Shown: positions 1 to 7,830 of the stretch, piece after piece
How the letters are laid out: every line of letters begins with the position of its first letter
How positions within the stretch are numbered: position 1 is the first letter of the stretch
From: Pseudarthrobacter sp. NIBRBAC000502770
GTDB taxonomy: Bacteria; Actinomycetota; Actinomycetes; Actinomycetales; Micrococcaceae
Direction of reading: 5' to 3'
DNA length: 64,000 bases
NCBI RefSeq assembly: GCF_006517815.1
Contig: NZ_CP041198.1
Coordinates: 682,001 to 746,000 of the forward strand
Made by a program: the position numbers and the translations under genes
Notes under the pieces: generated by a model
Seen by the model: only the letters and a program-made list of their open reading frames with translations
The model's database searches: none
What the model was told of the DNA's origin: nothing

Positions 1-2
1 GG

Positions 3-1610
3 CCGAGAGGCTCTCGCCGCGGCGCTACGCGGCTGCCGGGCGGTAAAGGCCGGGCGGCCTCGATCGCCGGGGTGGCCGCAGGCGTGCTGATCCTCGCCGG
101 CGCCGGGGCCGTGGTCACGGCTGGATCGCTGGTGGCGGAACCTGCATCAAGCCGCACAGTGCCAGCAGCCAAAGCAGCCGTCCCTGCGGGGGCCAGCGTT
201 GGCGTATGCCCCGGCCCTGCGCGGTTGCTGGAAGGCACGGACGCGGGGACGGACGCCCAGTTCCGGCCGGAGTCGGCCACGGCCGCAACCAGGGTCAGCG
301 CCGCAGTGCTCAGCGCCGGCGGCGTGCTGCCGGGCAGCCGGCTGGCGCACCTGGACGGAACGGCCCCCGTCGAAATTGCCAAGGATCCGGGGCCGGCCCC
401 AACTGCCGCGGCCCCGCAGGAACTCCTCGCCGGAGTGGTGGCGGACCGGACCGTGGACCAGGTGAACGTCGTGGGTGCCAACGCCGTCGCGAACCAGAAC
501 GCGTCGGCCGCCGGGGCCATGAAATATACGGCCACAGACGGTGACCTGCAGGGCAGTGCTGCCGCAACCTGCGGGCAACCTTCGAATGACCAGTGGCTGG
601 CTGGTGCCAGTACCACGGTGGGCCGCACCTCCGTGCTCGCCCTGACCAACGCCTCCAGCACACCAGCTACCGTGAGCCTCGAATTGTTCGGGGGCCGCGG
701 CCAGATCCAGGCGCCCGGCAGCCGCGGCCTGCTGGTTGCTCCCGGCACCACCCGCAGCGTGGTCCTCGCCGGGCTCGCCCCCAACGAGTCCCAGCTCAGC
801 GTCCACGTCCGCAGCGCCGGTGGACCGGTCGCAGCCTCCATCCAGCAGAGCTTCCTGCGCGGACTTACTCCCGGCGGCGTGGACTACATCAGCCCGGGGA
901 CTGCCCCAGGGGTACGCCAGGTGATGACGGGAGTGGATCTCCAGGACCCTGCCGGGTTGGCTTCCCTGACGGCACAGCCCGGCTACCGGGATGCAGGCCC
1001 CGCCCTGGAACTGACGGTGCCCGGCGCTTCTGACGCCGTGGTGGAGATCAAGCTGTACGGACGCGACGGCCAGCACGCGCTTCCGTCCGGCGGCGTCATC
1101 ACCGCAAAAGCCGGTTCAACAACTGAGGTTTCCCTGGCAGGGGTACCCGCCGGCCAGTACACGGTTGCTGCCTCTTCAGACGTCTCCTTCCTTGCCGCCG
1201 CCCGGATGACCCGCGGCCTCCAGGCCGGTCAGCCCTCGGATGTGGCCTGGGCGGCATCAGCCGTTCGGCTGGGCAGCCAGCACGTGGTCCCGGTTCCCAA
1301 GGGCGGCCAACGCCAGTTGGTGTTCGGCGTACTGGACTCCAGGGCCACTATCACGTATTCGCCCATCACAGCCGATGGAAAGGTACGCGCCGCGGCCACT
1401 GCGGACATCGCCGGGGGAACCACAGCCTCCATCAGCATTCCCGACCAGGCCGGCGGGGCCGACGTCGTTGGCTATGTGGTGTCGGCGTCCGGGGATGCCG
1501 CCTACGGTTCGGTGCTCGTGGGGCAGGAAGGCCGCAACGACGTTTCCTCCCTGGCCTTCCTGGCCGCTGCAGCCGGGCAGGAAACCGTCCCGGTCAGCCT
1601 GGGCTACTAG
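3..1610 (+). CDS. DUF5719 family protein (5' end outside window)
   Basis: The reading frame stays open from the first full codon of the window, so the true start probably lies upstream; an internal GTG at 72 would lose the basic stretch before the membrane anchor. The protein begins with a basic segment, then one hydrophobic helix (coded around 70-130), then about 480 residues of Ala/Gly/Ser/Val-rich extracytoplasmic sequence with beta-rich repeats. This matches DUF5719 proteins, which in actinobacteria usually follow a large glycosyltransferase gene and precede the zincin, DUF3499 and Trm112 genes seen here. No enzymatic motif is visible and the function is unknown; a cell-envelope role is inferred from the anchor and gene order. 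Confidence 0.75.
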   Translation, partial: PRGSRRGATRLPGGKGRAASIAGVAAGVLILAGAGAVVTAGSLVAEPASSRTVPAAKAAVPAGASVGVCPGPARLLEGTDAGTDAQFRPESATAATRVSAAVLSAGGVLPGSRLAHLDGTAPVEIAKDPGPAPTAAAPQELLAGVVADRTVDQVNVVGANAVANQNASAAGAMKYTATDGDLQGSAAATCGQPSNDQWLAGASTTVGRTSVLALTNASSTPATVSLELFGGRGQIQAPGSRGLLVAPGTTRSVVLAGLAPNESQLSVHVRSAGGPVAASIQQSFLRGLTPGGVDYISPGTAPGVRQVMTGVDLQDPAGLASLTAQPGYRDAGPALELTVPGASDAVVEIKLYGRDGQHALPSGGVITAKAGSTTEVSLAGVPAGQYTVAASSDVSFLAAARMTRGLQAGQPSDVAWAASAVRLGSQHVVPVPKGGQRQLVFGVLDSRATITYSPITADGKVRAAATADIAGGTTASISIPDQAGGADVVGYVVSASGDAAYGSVLVGQEGRNDVSSLAFLAAAAGQETVPVSLGY

Positions 1611-1649
1611 TAAAGGCGACTCAGGCAGCCCGCCGTGCGGGCCGGCTCC

Positions 1650-2162
1650 TCAGTAGCGGCGGCGGTAAACCGGGTCCAAAGTTTCCGGCGCCACGCCAAG
1701 CATCTCCGCCGTGTGTTCCACCACCACGTCGTGGACCAGGTCCTGGAGTTCTTCGACGCTGGAGCACGCCTGCTCCACCACCCGCCGGTACACCGTAATC
1801 GTGGGGCCGTCCCCGTCCGCGGCCGGCGTGTAGGAGCCCATGGGCGGGGTGGACGCAGTCGCCGCCAACTGTTCCAGCTCCGGCGGGATTTCGTCCACGC
1901 CGAACCGCACGCCGTCCAGCGTCTTGCCCCAGATGTCGTGCAGCCGCTGGGCCGAGTCCAGCACCATGTCGTCAAAGCGGTCGGCGCGGGTCCGGTAGCC
2001 GGGATGGGTTGGCAGCATCACCTCGCCGCGGAGGCCGCGCCCGTGGCGGTTCCGGCGCCGCCGGGAGAAGCTCCTGCCACTGGTTTCCGTACCCATTGCC
2101 GCGGTGGCATCCGGGTCAGCCAACCGGACCGAAAAACCTGATTCATGGTTCGATGACTGCAT
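1650..2162 (-). CDS. Zincin-fold (DUF1025/PF06262) metallopeptidase-like protein, active site degenerate
   Basis: About 170 residues with the family hallmarks RRRRNRHGRGLRG near the N-terminus, then GYRTRADRFDDMVLDSA and a C-terminal helix where the metal-binding HExxH normally sits. Here that helix reads LVHDVVVEHTAEMLG, so the Glu directly after the first His is Asp and the second His is displaced. The protein may not be an active protease. I chose ATG 2162 because an actinobacterial -10 (TACAGT) ends six bases before it, giving a leaderless transcript. ATG 2096, which starts at MGTETSGRSF, is the main alternative. Convergent with the DUF5719 gene and divergent from DUF3499. Fold assignment is fairly secure; catalysis is doubtful. 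Confidence 0.75.
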   Translation of the reverse strand: MQSSNHESGFSVRLADPDATAAMGTETSGRSFSRRRRNRHGRGLRGEVMLPTHPGYRTRADRFDDMVLDSAQRLHDIWGKTLDGVRFGVDEIPPELEQLAATASTPPMGSYTPAADGDGPTITVYRRVVEQACSSVEELQDLVHDVVVEHTAEMLGVAPETLDPVYRRRY

Positions 2163-2168
2163 ACATCG

Positions 2169-2174
2169 ACTGTA
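2169..2174 (-). promoter_or_regulatory. -10 box for the zincin-like gene (leaderless)
   Basis: TACAGT on the minus strand is followed by six bases and then ATG 2162. Transcription would start at or next to the A of the start codon. No convincing -35 is seen. Confidence 0.45.
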
Positions 2175-2279
2175 AACCCGGGGGAGGATTTTCGCGATAC
2201 ATCCGCTGTGCCCCGCGGGCGCGTCGGCCGGAGCGGCAATGCGCGGCTTTTCGCCGGCGAAGGGGTAGTCTGTGATGTC

Positions 2280-2666
2280 GTGGGAGCTATCCGTCAATGT
2301 TCAAGGTCTGCCTGCCGCCAGTCGGCGGTAGCCACCCTGACGTACGTGTATGCCGACTCCACCGCCGTCCTGGGTCCGCTGGCCACCTACGCCGAACCGC
2401 ACTGCTACGACCTCTGCGAGCAGCACGCTGATTCGTTGACAGTTCCCCGCGGCTGGGAAGTACTGCGGCTGGCCATGCCGTCCACCCCGCAACAACCTGG
2501 TCCCGACGACCTGCTGGCCCTTGCCAACGCCGTCCGCGACGCCGCCGCCCTCCCCGCGGAGCCGCAGGCGCCCGCCCAGCGGGCACACCACTCCGCCCTG
2601 GAAGCGCCAGCCGGCACCGAAGGCGCACGCCGTGGACACCTGCGGGTCCTTCGGGAACCGTCCTGA
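2280..2666 (+). CDS. DUF3499 family protein
   Basis: 128 residues. The N-terminal half carries two cysteine pairs, CSRSAC at residues 7-12 and CYDLC at 42-46, followed by EQH, as in a small zinc-ribbon domain, and the block YVYADSTAVLGPLATYAEPH is typical of DUF3499. The C-terminal 60 residues are low-complexity Pro/Ala/Gln. I start at GTG 2280, where the conserved GAIRQCSR block begins; a -10-like TAGTCT at 2266-2271 leaves almost no leader. Longer in-frame starts exist upstream but add non-conserved sequence. In actinobacteria this gene consistently neighbours the zincin and phosphomannomutase/Trm112 genes. Function is unknown. Confidence 0.8.
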   Translation: MGAIRQCSRSACRQSAVATLTYVYADSTAVLGPLATYAEPHCYDLCEQHADSLTVPRGWEVLRLAMPSTPQQPGPDDLLALANAVRDAAALPAEPQAPAQRAHHSALEAPAGTEGARRGHLRVLREPS

Positions 2667-2746
2667 ACCCCATCTGGCGGTAGGCTGGAACCTGCACATC
2701 TTTTCCGCCACCGGCGCGAGCGCGCCCGCCAGGGGAGCATGAACAA

Positions 2747-2974
2747 ATGCCAAAGATCAGTCCCGAGCTGTTGTCCGTCCTGCGTTGCCCCGTGACCGGC
2801 TCGCCCCTGGTGCAGGAGGGGGACGAACTGGTGGCCACCGCCGCCGGGGACACGGGCATCAGGAACCGGTACGCCATCGAGGACGGGATCCCTTTGCTGC
2901 TGCCTCCGGAGCTGCTGGCGGCAGCCGCCTCCGCAGGTTCGGACCAGCATGATCCCGCTGCGGCAGGGCTCTAG
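2747..2974 (+). CDS. Trm112 family protein
   Basis: 75 residues, the usual length. It has the Trm112 pattern: ELLSVLRCPVTGSPL at the N-terminus, then a strand-turn segment ending RNRYAIEDGIPLLLPPE. Trm112-like proteins are small zinc-ribbon-like domains that in eukaryotes activate methyltransferases; the bacterial role is unclear. Only one Cys of the zinc set remains, so metal binding is doubtful. ATG 2747 is preceded by AGGGGAG, and a TAGGCT -10 at 2682-2687 gives a leader of about 55 bases. It lies 75 bases upstream of ahcY in the same direction and may be co-transcribed. Confidence 0.85.
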   Translation: MPKISPELLSVLRCPVTGSPLVQEGDELVATAAGDTGIRNRYAIEDGIPLLLPPELLAAAASAGSDQHDPAAAGL

Positions 2975-3049
2975 TTCACCTGCCTCCGCACGCACAAACA
3001 CAGCAGCACGGGGACTGGACCAGGACCCGGACCAAGCAAAGGACCACCC

Positions 3050-4516
3050 ATGACTTTTGACTACAAAGTTGCCGACATCTCCCTGGCCGAAGCCGGCCGG
3101 CACCAGATCCGCCTCGCCGAGCACGAGATGCCGGGCCTGATGTCCCTCCGCGAGGAGTTCGGGGCCTCCCAGCCGCTCAAGGGCGCACGGATTGCCGGCT
3201 CCCTGCACATGACGGTCCAGACCGCTGTCCTGATCGAGACCCTCACTGCGCTGGGCGCCGAGGTCCGGTGGGCGTCCTGCAACATCTTCTCCACCCAGGA
3301 CGAAGCCGCCGCAGCCGTGGTGGTGGGCAAGGGCACCGTCGAGGATCCCCAGGGCGTGCCCGTGTTCGCCTGGAAGGGCGAGACCCTTGAGGAATACTGG
3401 TGGACCGCCGAACAGATCCTCACCTGGCCGGGCGCCGAGGCCAACCCCGAGCTTGGCCCCAACATGATCCTGGACGACGGCGGCGACGCCACCATGCTGG
3501 TGCACAAGGGCGTGGAGTTTGAAGCCGTGGGCACTGTTCCCTCCACAGACCCCGAGGACTCGGAGGAATACGGTATCTTCCTTGACGTTCTGCGCCGCTC
3601 CCTGGCTGCAGACCCGCAGAAGTGGACCCGCACCGCCGCCACGATCAGGGGCGTCAGCGAGGAAACCACCACCGGCGTCCACCGCCTCTACCAGCTCGCA
3701 GACCAGGGCAAACTGCTCTTCCCCGCCATCAACGTCAACGACTCGGTGACCAAGAGCAAGTTCGACAACAAGTACGGCATCCGGCACTCCCTGCCCGACG
3801 GCATCAACCGGGCCACGGACGTGCTCATGGGCGGCAAGGTCGCCGTCGTCTGCGGCTATGGCGACGTCGGAAAGGGCGCCGCCGAGGCTCTTCGCGGCCA
3901 GGGCTCGCGCGTGATCGTCACCGAGATCGACCCCATCTGCGCACTGCAGGCAGCCATGGACGGCTACCAGGTGGCCAGGCTGGAGTCGGTCCTGGCGCAG
4001 GGCGATATCTTCATCACCACCACCGGCAACAAGGACGTCATCCTCGCCGAGCACATGGCCGGCATGAAGAACAAGGCCATCGTGGGCAACATCGGCCACT
4101 TCGACAACGAAATCGACATCGCGGGCCTTGCCCGGATCCCCGGCGTGAAGAAGGTTGAGATCAAGCCGCAGGTCCACGAGTGGGTCTTCGATGAGGGACA
4201 GGATGCCGAGCGCTCCATCATCGTCCTCTCCGAAGGCAGGCTGCTTAACCTCGGCAACGCCACCGGCCACCCGTCGTTCGTCATGAGCAACTCGTTCGCC
4301 AACCAGACCATTGCCCAGATCGAACTGTGGACCAAGCGGGACCAGCACGAGTACGACAACAAGGTCTATGTCCTGCCCAAGGTCCTTGACGAGAAGGTGG
4401 CCCGGCTGCACCTTGACGCCCTGGGAGTTGAACTCACTGAGCTGAGCAAGGACCAGGCTGAATACCTGGACATTGACGTCGCAGGCCCCTACAAGCCCGA
4501 GCACTATCGTTACTGA
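3050..4516 (+). CDS. ahcY: Adenosylhomocysteinase (S-adenosyl-L-homocysteine hydrolase)
   Basis: 488 residues, standard for the long actinobacterial form with the insert absent from the shortest enzymes. It reversibly hydrolyses S-adenosylhomocysteine to adenosine and homocysteine, removing the product inhibitor of SAM-dependent methyltransferases in the cytoplasm. Visible motifs are the NAD-binding Rossmann loop CGYGDVGKG (about residues 267-275), the substrate region [29 protein letters not shown], and the NAD-contact block [13 protein letters not shown]. The C-terminus KPEHYRY supplies the Lys-Tyr pair that closes the neighbouring subunit's NAD site. ATG 3050 has AAAGGA eight bases upstream. 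A strong hairpin follows at 4524. Confidence 0.98.
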   Translation: MTFDYKVADISLAEAGRHQIRLAEHEMPGLMSLREEFGASQPLKGARIAGSLHMTVQTAVLIETLTALGAEVRWASCNIFSTQDEAAAAVVVGKGTVEDPQGVPVFAWKGETLEEYWWTAEQILTWPGAEANPELGPNMILDDGGDATMLVHKGVEFEAVGTVPSTDPEDSEEYGIFLDVLRRSLAADPQKWTRTAATIRGVSEETTTGVHRLYQLADQGKLLFPAINVNDSVTKSKFDNKYGIRHSLPDGINRATDVLMGGKVAVVCGYGDVGKGAAEALRGQGSRVIVTEIDPICALQAAMDGYQVARLESVLAQGDIFITTTGNKDVILAEHMAGMKNKAIVGNIGHFDNEIDIAGLARIPGVKKVEIKPQVHEWVFDEGQDAERSIIVLSEGRLLNLGNATGHPSFVMSNSFANQTIAQIELWTKRDQHEYDNKVYVLPKVLDEKVARLHLDALGVELTELSKDQAEYLDIDVAGPYKPEHYRY

Positions 4517-4523
4517 GACGTAA

Positions 4524-4560
4524 GGGCCCGGGCGCGCAACGTGCCCGGGCCCGTTATTTT
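4524..4560 (+). terminator. Rho-independent terminator of ahcY
   Basis: Ten-base perfect stem GGGCCCGGGC / GCCCGGGCCC around a nine-base loop, followed directly by GTTATTTT. It isolates ahcY from the next gene. Confidence 0.85.
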
Positions 4561-4567
4561 CTGCACG

Positions 4568-4573
4568 TAGGAT
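4568..4573 (+). promoter_or_regulatory. -10 box for the L,D-transpeptidase gene
   Basis: TAGGAT followed by seven bases and ATG 4581, just after the ahcY terminator. The spacing implies a transcript starting at or within a base of the start codon. There is no ribosome-binding site in the gap. Confidence 0.5.
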
Positions 4574-4580
4574 CGAAAAC

Positions 4581-5819
4581 ATGGAGCCTGATGTAAAGCC
4601 CCGCCGCCGGGGGACTGCCAAGAAAATCATTGCCGTGGCTGCCGTTTGTATCCTGGCTGCCGTGGGCGGGGTTTTTGCCGCCGTCGCTCCGGGACTCGCA
4701 GGCGGGCCCCTTGAATCGGAAGCAGGCTCCGCGCTGCGCACATCCCCGGGCATCGCATCGCCCGTTGTCCCGCCGGTAAAGGTCGACGCCGCACCCGCCG
4801 ACGGCGCCAAGCAGGTCAACCCCGCCGCGCCGGTTTCCCTGAAGGTGGGCAACGGGACCATCCAGCGCGTCACCCTGGCCAGCATCGCGGGGAAGAGCAT
4901 CGACGGAAGCATTGACGCCGGCGGGACCTCATGGTCCGCTACCGCGCCTCTGGAATTCAACACCGGGTACAGCTACACCTATGTTGTCAAGGACAGTGCA
5001 GGGCGGGAGACCAGCACCACCCAGTCCTTCAACACCGTCTCCAGCTCACATGAGGCGGATGCCGCCATCTACCCCCTGAACGGCATGAAGGTGGGCGTCG
5101 GCCAGCCCCTCCAGATCATCTTCAGCGAGCCGGTGACCAACCGCGCCGCCGTGGAAAAGGCCATCAAGATCACCACCACGGCGGGACAGACCGGGGCGTT
5201 CCACTGGTACAGCGACACCATGGTCCGGTACCGTCCCGAGAACTTCTGGGCGGCGAACTCCACCGTCACCATGGACATGCAGCTCTTCGGCGTCGACCTT
5301 GGAAACGGCCAGATCGCCAACTTCAATAAGAAAGTCAACGTCAATATTGGGGATAAGAAGGTGGCCATCGCGGACGCCACGGCCCACACGTTCACGCTGA
5401 GTGTCAACGACCAGCCCGTCAAGACGCTGCCCGTGAGCATGGGGGACAAACGCTTCCCCTCCGCCAAGGGATATGCCGTGCTCATGGAGAAGAACCGCTT
5501 TGACCACTTCAGGGCGGCAAGTATCGGCCTGAAGCCGGACGATCCCGCGTACTACGGTGAGGCCGACGTCGAATACACCATCCGCCTGACCCTCAGCGGG
5601 GCCTACATCCACCAGGCACTGGAGTCCGCCTATCCGTACATCGGCAACGCGAATGTGTCCCACGGCTGCATCGGGTTCCTTCCGGACGGGGCAGCCTGGG
5701 TGTTCGACAACATGGGAACCGGCGACGTCGTCCAGATCATCAACACGGAGGGTGACTACGCGGCGAACACCGACGGATATGGCGACTGGAACATTCCGTG
5801 GAGTGAGTACGACAACTGA
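4581..5819 (+). CDS. L,D-transpeptidase (YkuD) with Ig-like domain
   Basis: 412 residues. After a basic N-terminus (KPRRRGTAKK) comes one hydrophobic segment at about residues 13-37, which serves as a signal anchor. Next are two Ig-like modules, the second being the bacterial Ig/LdtMt2-type domain with WYSDTMVRYRPENFW. The C-terminal YkuD catalytic domain has the active-site string SHGCIGF with Cys363. The enzyme makes 3-3 cross-links in peptidoglycan (or attaches proteins to it) outside the membrane, using tetrapeptide donors. The domain order resembles mycobacterial LdtA/LdtB. It ends one base from the convergent RDD gene, so no separate terminator fits between them. Confidence 0.93.
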   Translation: MEPDVKPRRRGTAKKIIAVAAVCILAAVGGVFAAVAPGLAGGPLESEAGSALRTSPGIASPVVPPVKVDAAPADGAKQVNPAAPVSLKVGNGTIQRVTLASIAGKSIDGSIDAGGTSWSATAPLEFNTGYSYTYVVKDSAGRETSTTQSFNTVSSSHEADAAIYPLNGMKVGVGQPLQIIFSEPVTNRAAVEKAIKITTTAGQTGAFHWYSDTMVRYRPENFWAANSTVTMDMQLFGVDLGNGQIANFNKKVNVNIGDKKVAIADATAHTFTLSVNDQPVKTLPVSMGDKRFPSAKGYAVLMEKNRFDHFRAASIGLKPDDPAYYGEADVEYTIRLTLSGAYIHQALESAYPYIGNANVSHGCIGFLPDGAAWVFDNMGTGDVVQIINTEGDYAANTDGYGDWNIPWSEYDN

Positions 5820-5820
5820 G

Positions 5821-6621
5821 TCACTCGGCGAACGGCAACCGTTGCAGCCGCTGTCCCATCTCCGTGTTCCGCCGGCGTGACTGCGACAACCTGGTGAACT
5901 CCCTGTTCCGTCGTTCAGCGACGACGGCGGCCAGATAGTCATCCGGGCCCGTCCCCGGCGGTGGCGGCGGGGCCACATGGGCTGACAGTTCCCCGGCGAT
6001 CGCCTGCGCCATGCCGGCCCTCGAAAGCGGAGCCATCCGGCCCGCCTGGCGGATGAACTGGGCAGCCCTGCGCGCCGTGGCGTCAGGGATCCGCCCGATG
6101 TCCGCCGCGGCCGCCCACGCCTGAAGGTAGGGCGGCACGAAAACCCGGAGGGCCGCTTCTGCAGGAACCCTGCTTCGCACGGCGTACGTGCCGGCGAGCA
6201 GGTCGCCGAGCCGCTTGGATTTGTCGTTGAAGAGTGCGACGGCGAGGGCAAGCCCCCCGAACGTCAGGTAGATTTCAAGGAATCCGGTGAGTCCCCGGAT
6301 CACGGCATGCCGGAACCGGATGGCACCGCCGTCCTCACGCACCACCCGCAGACCCGTGGCCAGTTTCCCCAGCGACCGGCCCCGGGTCAGGGTTTCCATT
6401 CCCACGGGCACCACCACCAGGCAGAAGACGACGGCGGCCAGGCCAAGGGCGCGCGCGGCCGCGCCGTCCAGGTCCCTGCCGGCGGCGGCCAGGCCAAGCA
6501 TGATCAGCACGAGCAGGACCACGTGGAAAACGGCGTCGATGGCCAGGCCCAGTGCCCGGGCCGCAAAGCCCGCGGGCCGAAGCTCGAGGACCACGGCCTC
6601 GCCGGTGATGATCTGGCTCAT
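5821..6621 (-). CDS. RDD family membrane protein
   Basis: 266 residues. An RDD domain occupies about residues 1-150, with three hydrophobic segments, GFAARALGLAIDAV near the first and RGRSLGKLATGLRVVREDG before the last, including the conserved Arg/Asp pairs. The C-terminal 110 residues are soluble and mostly helical. ATG 6621 is preceded by GGAGGGAAAGGA, an excellent ribosome-binding site; an in-frame upstream ATG (6660) lacks one. It is divergent from the SpoIIM-like gene 88 bases away. RDD and SpoIIM/DUF95 genes are also paired in mycobacteria. Function is unknown; membrane transport or envelope homeostasis has been suggested for the family. Confidence 0.88.
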   Translation of the reverse strand: MSQIITGEAVVLELRPAGFAARALGLAIDAVFHVVLLVLIMLGLAAAGRDLDGAAARALGLAAVVFCLVVVPVGMETLTRGRSLGKLATGLRVVREDGGAIRFRHAVIRGLTGFLEIYLTFGGLALAVALFNDKSKRLGDLLAGTYAVRSRVPAEAALRVFVPPYLQAWAAAADIGRIPDATARRAAQFIRQAGRMAPLSRAGMAQAIAGELSAHVAPPPPPGTGPDDYLAAVVAERRNREFTRLSQSRRRNTEMGQRLQRLPFAE

Positions 6622-6697
6622 ACTGCGTCCTTTCCCTCCGCGGCTGATGATGTGGACCATCCGACGGTGCGGACGGTCAAAGTCTAGTGCCGCCCGC

Positions 6698-6703
6698 TAG
6701 GCT
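6698..6703 (+). promoter_or_regulatory. -10 box for the SpoIIM-like gene (leaderless)
   Basis: TAGGCT, then six bases, then GTG 6710. This is the same geometry as at rsmI and tatD. A weak -35 (GTCAAA, 6676-6681) lies 16 bases upstream. Confidence 0.55.
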
Positions 6704-6709
6704 GTAGCC

Positions 6710-7702
6710 GTGGACATGGATGCCTTCGCCGCCGTTAATGCGGACAAGTGGGCGCGGCTGCAGGAGCTTGCGGGCAAACGGAGGCTCACCGGCGCCGAGT
6801 CGGACGAGCTGTTGACCTTGTACCAATCAGCGTCCGGCCACCTGTCGCTGGTCCGCTCCATGGCTCCGGAGGGCGGCCTGTCCGCTTCCCTCTCTGCCAC
6901 GCTGGCGCAGGCGAGGACACGCTTTACCGGGGCACGGTCCAACGCCATGGCCGACCTTGCCAGGTTCTTTGTGGTGGCGCTGCCCGCCGCGCTGTACCGG
7001 CTCACGTGGCTCACCCTGGCGTGCGGAACGGCTTTCGTGCTCATCGCCGCCGCGTACGCGGCCTGGATCGGGACGTCGCCGGACGCCCTCAGGGCCGTGG
7101 CGTCCGAGACCGCGGCCGCCCAGTACGTGGACCAGGACTTCATCAACTACTACTCGGAAAACCCGGCAGCGTCCTTTGCCGGCGCAGTGTGGACCAACAA
7201 CGCGTGGATCAGCGCACAGGCCGTGTCCCTGGGGATCACCGGGGTCTGGGTGCCGATGATCCTGTTCGGGAATGCCCAGGGAGTTGGCGTTGCCGCCGGA
7301 ATCTTCGCCGCCGCTGGTAAGTCCGACATTTTTTTCAGCTACATCCTGCCTCATGGGCTGATGGAGCTGACCGCCGTGTTTGTCGCCTCTGCGGCGGGAC
7401 TGCGGATCTTCTGGGCCATGGTCTCGCCTGGTCCGCAGACCAGGGGACGGGCGGTGGCCGAAGAAGGCAGGTCGCTGGTAACGGTGGCCCTTGGACTGGT
7501 CCTGGTCCTGTTCGTCTCGGGGTTGGTGGAAGGGTTTGTCACCCCCAGTCCGCTCCCTGCCTGGGCCCGGATAGGCATTGGCACGGCGGTCCTCGGGGCG
7601 TACTGGACATACGTCCTGGTGTGGGGCAGGCGCGCTTTCCTCGCGGGGGAACGCGGAGACCTCCGCCGGGAGGATGCCGGGTACACGGAAATCGCTGCCT
7701 GA
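6710..7702 (+). CDS. Stage II sporulation protein M-like (SpoIIM/DUF95) membrane protein
   Basis: 330 residues. A soluble helical N-terminus of about 100 residues (with the conserved W and LYQSASGHLSLVRS) is followed by five to six hydrophobic segments from about residue 95 to 305. The segment FINYYSENPAASFAGAVWTNN and the block ILPHGLMELTAVFVASAAGL are characteristic of SpoIIM/DUF95. In endospore formers SpoIIM is part of the peptidoglycan-hydrolysing engulfment complex; actinobacterial homologues in non-sporulating species have no settled role. The GTG at 6710 lies six bases after a -10 box, so the mRNA is probably leaderless. ATG 6716 is a possible alternative. Confidence 0.88.
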   Translation: MDMDAFAAVNADKWARLQELAGKRRLTGAESDELLTLYQSASGHLSLVRSMAPEGGLSASLSATLAQARTRFTGARSNAMADLARFFVVALPAALYRLTWLTLACGTAFVLIAAAYAAWIGTSPDALRAVASETAAAQYVDQDFINYYSENPAASFAGAVWTNNAWISAQAVSLGITGVWVPMILFGNAQGVGVAAGIFAAAGKSDIFFSYILPHGLMELTAVFVASAAGLRIFWAMVSPGPQTRGRAVAEEGRSLVTVALGLVLVLFVSGLVEGFVTPSPLPAWARIGIGTAVLGAYWTYVLVWGRRAFLAGERGDLRREDAGYTEIAA

Positions 7703-7754
7703 ATCGTTGTAATCCAGCCGGGGTGGTTCCTCGCCCAGCGGAAGTTCCGGACGG

Positions 7755-7760
7755 TAGGCT
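7755..7760 (+). promoter_or_regulatory. -10 box upstream of the DUF1461 gene and its small upstream frame
   Basis: TAGGCT lies ten bases before ATG 7771 and 66 bases before the GTG of the DUF1461 gene. It places the transcript start near 7767. Confidence 0.4.
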
Positions 7761-7770
7761 CGTCAGCAGA

Positions 7771-7830
7771 ATGAATCGCGCCGGCGGAATGGAACCGGCG
7801 CGGAACCCAACGGAAGTGACGCTGCTGTGA
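7771..7830 (+). CDS. Possible 19-residue upstream peptide coupled to the DUF1461 gene
   Basis: ATG 7771 opens a 19-codon frame (begins MNRAGGMEPARNP, ends VTLL). Its TGA stop overlaps the GTG start of the next gene as GTGA. It begins a few bases after the predicted transcript start. No homologue is recognised. It could simply be leader sequence, but the exact stop/start overlap fits translational coupling, with ribosomes finishing the peptide re-initiating on the GTG, which has no good ribosome-binding site of its own. Confidence 0.3.
   Translation: MNRAGGMEPARNPTEVTLL

Noticed and set aside
2975..3049. S-adenosylhomocysteine riboswitch upstream of ahcY
   Set aside because: The 75-base gap shows no conserved pseudoknot elements and is too short for a convincing SAH aptamer.
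2405..4963. An 852-codon open frame on the minus strand across DUF3499, Trm112 and ahcY
   Set aside because: It is antisense to three clear genes and has low-complexity His/Gly/Val composition typical of high-GC shadow frames.
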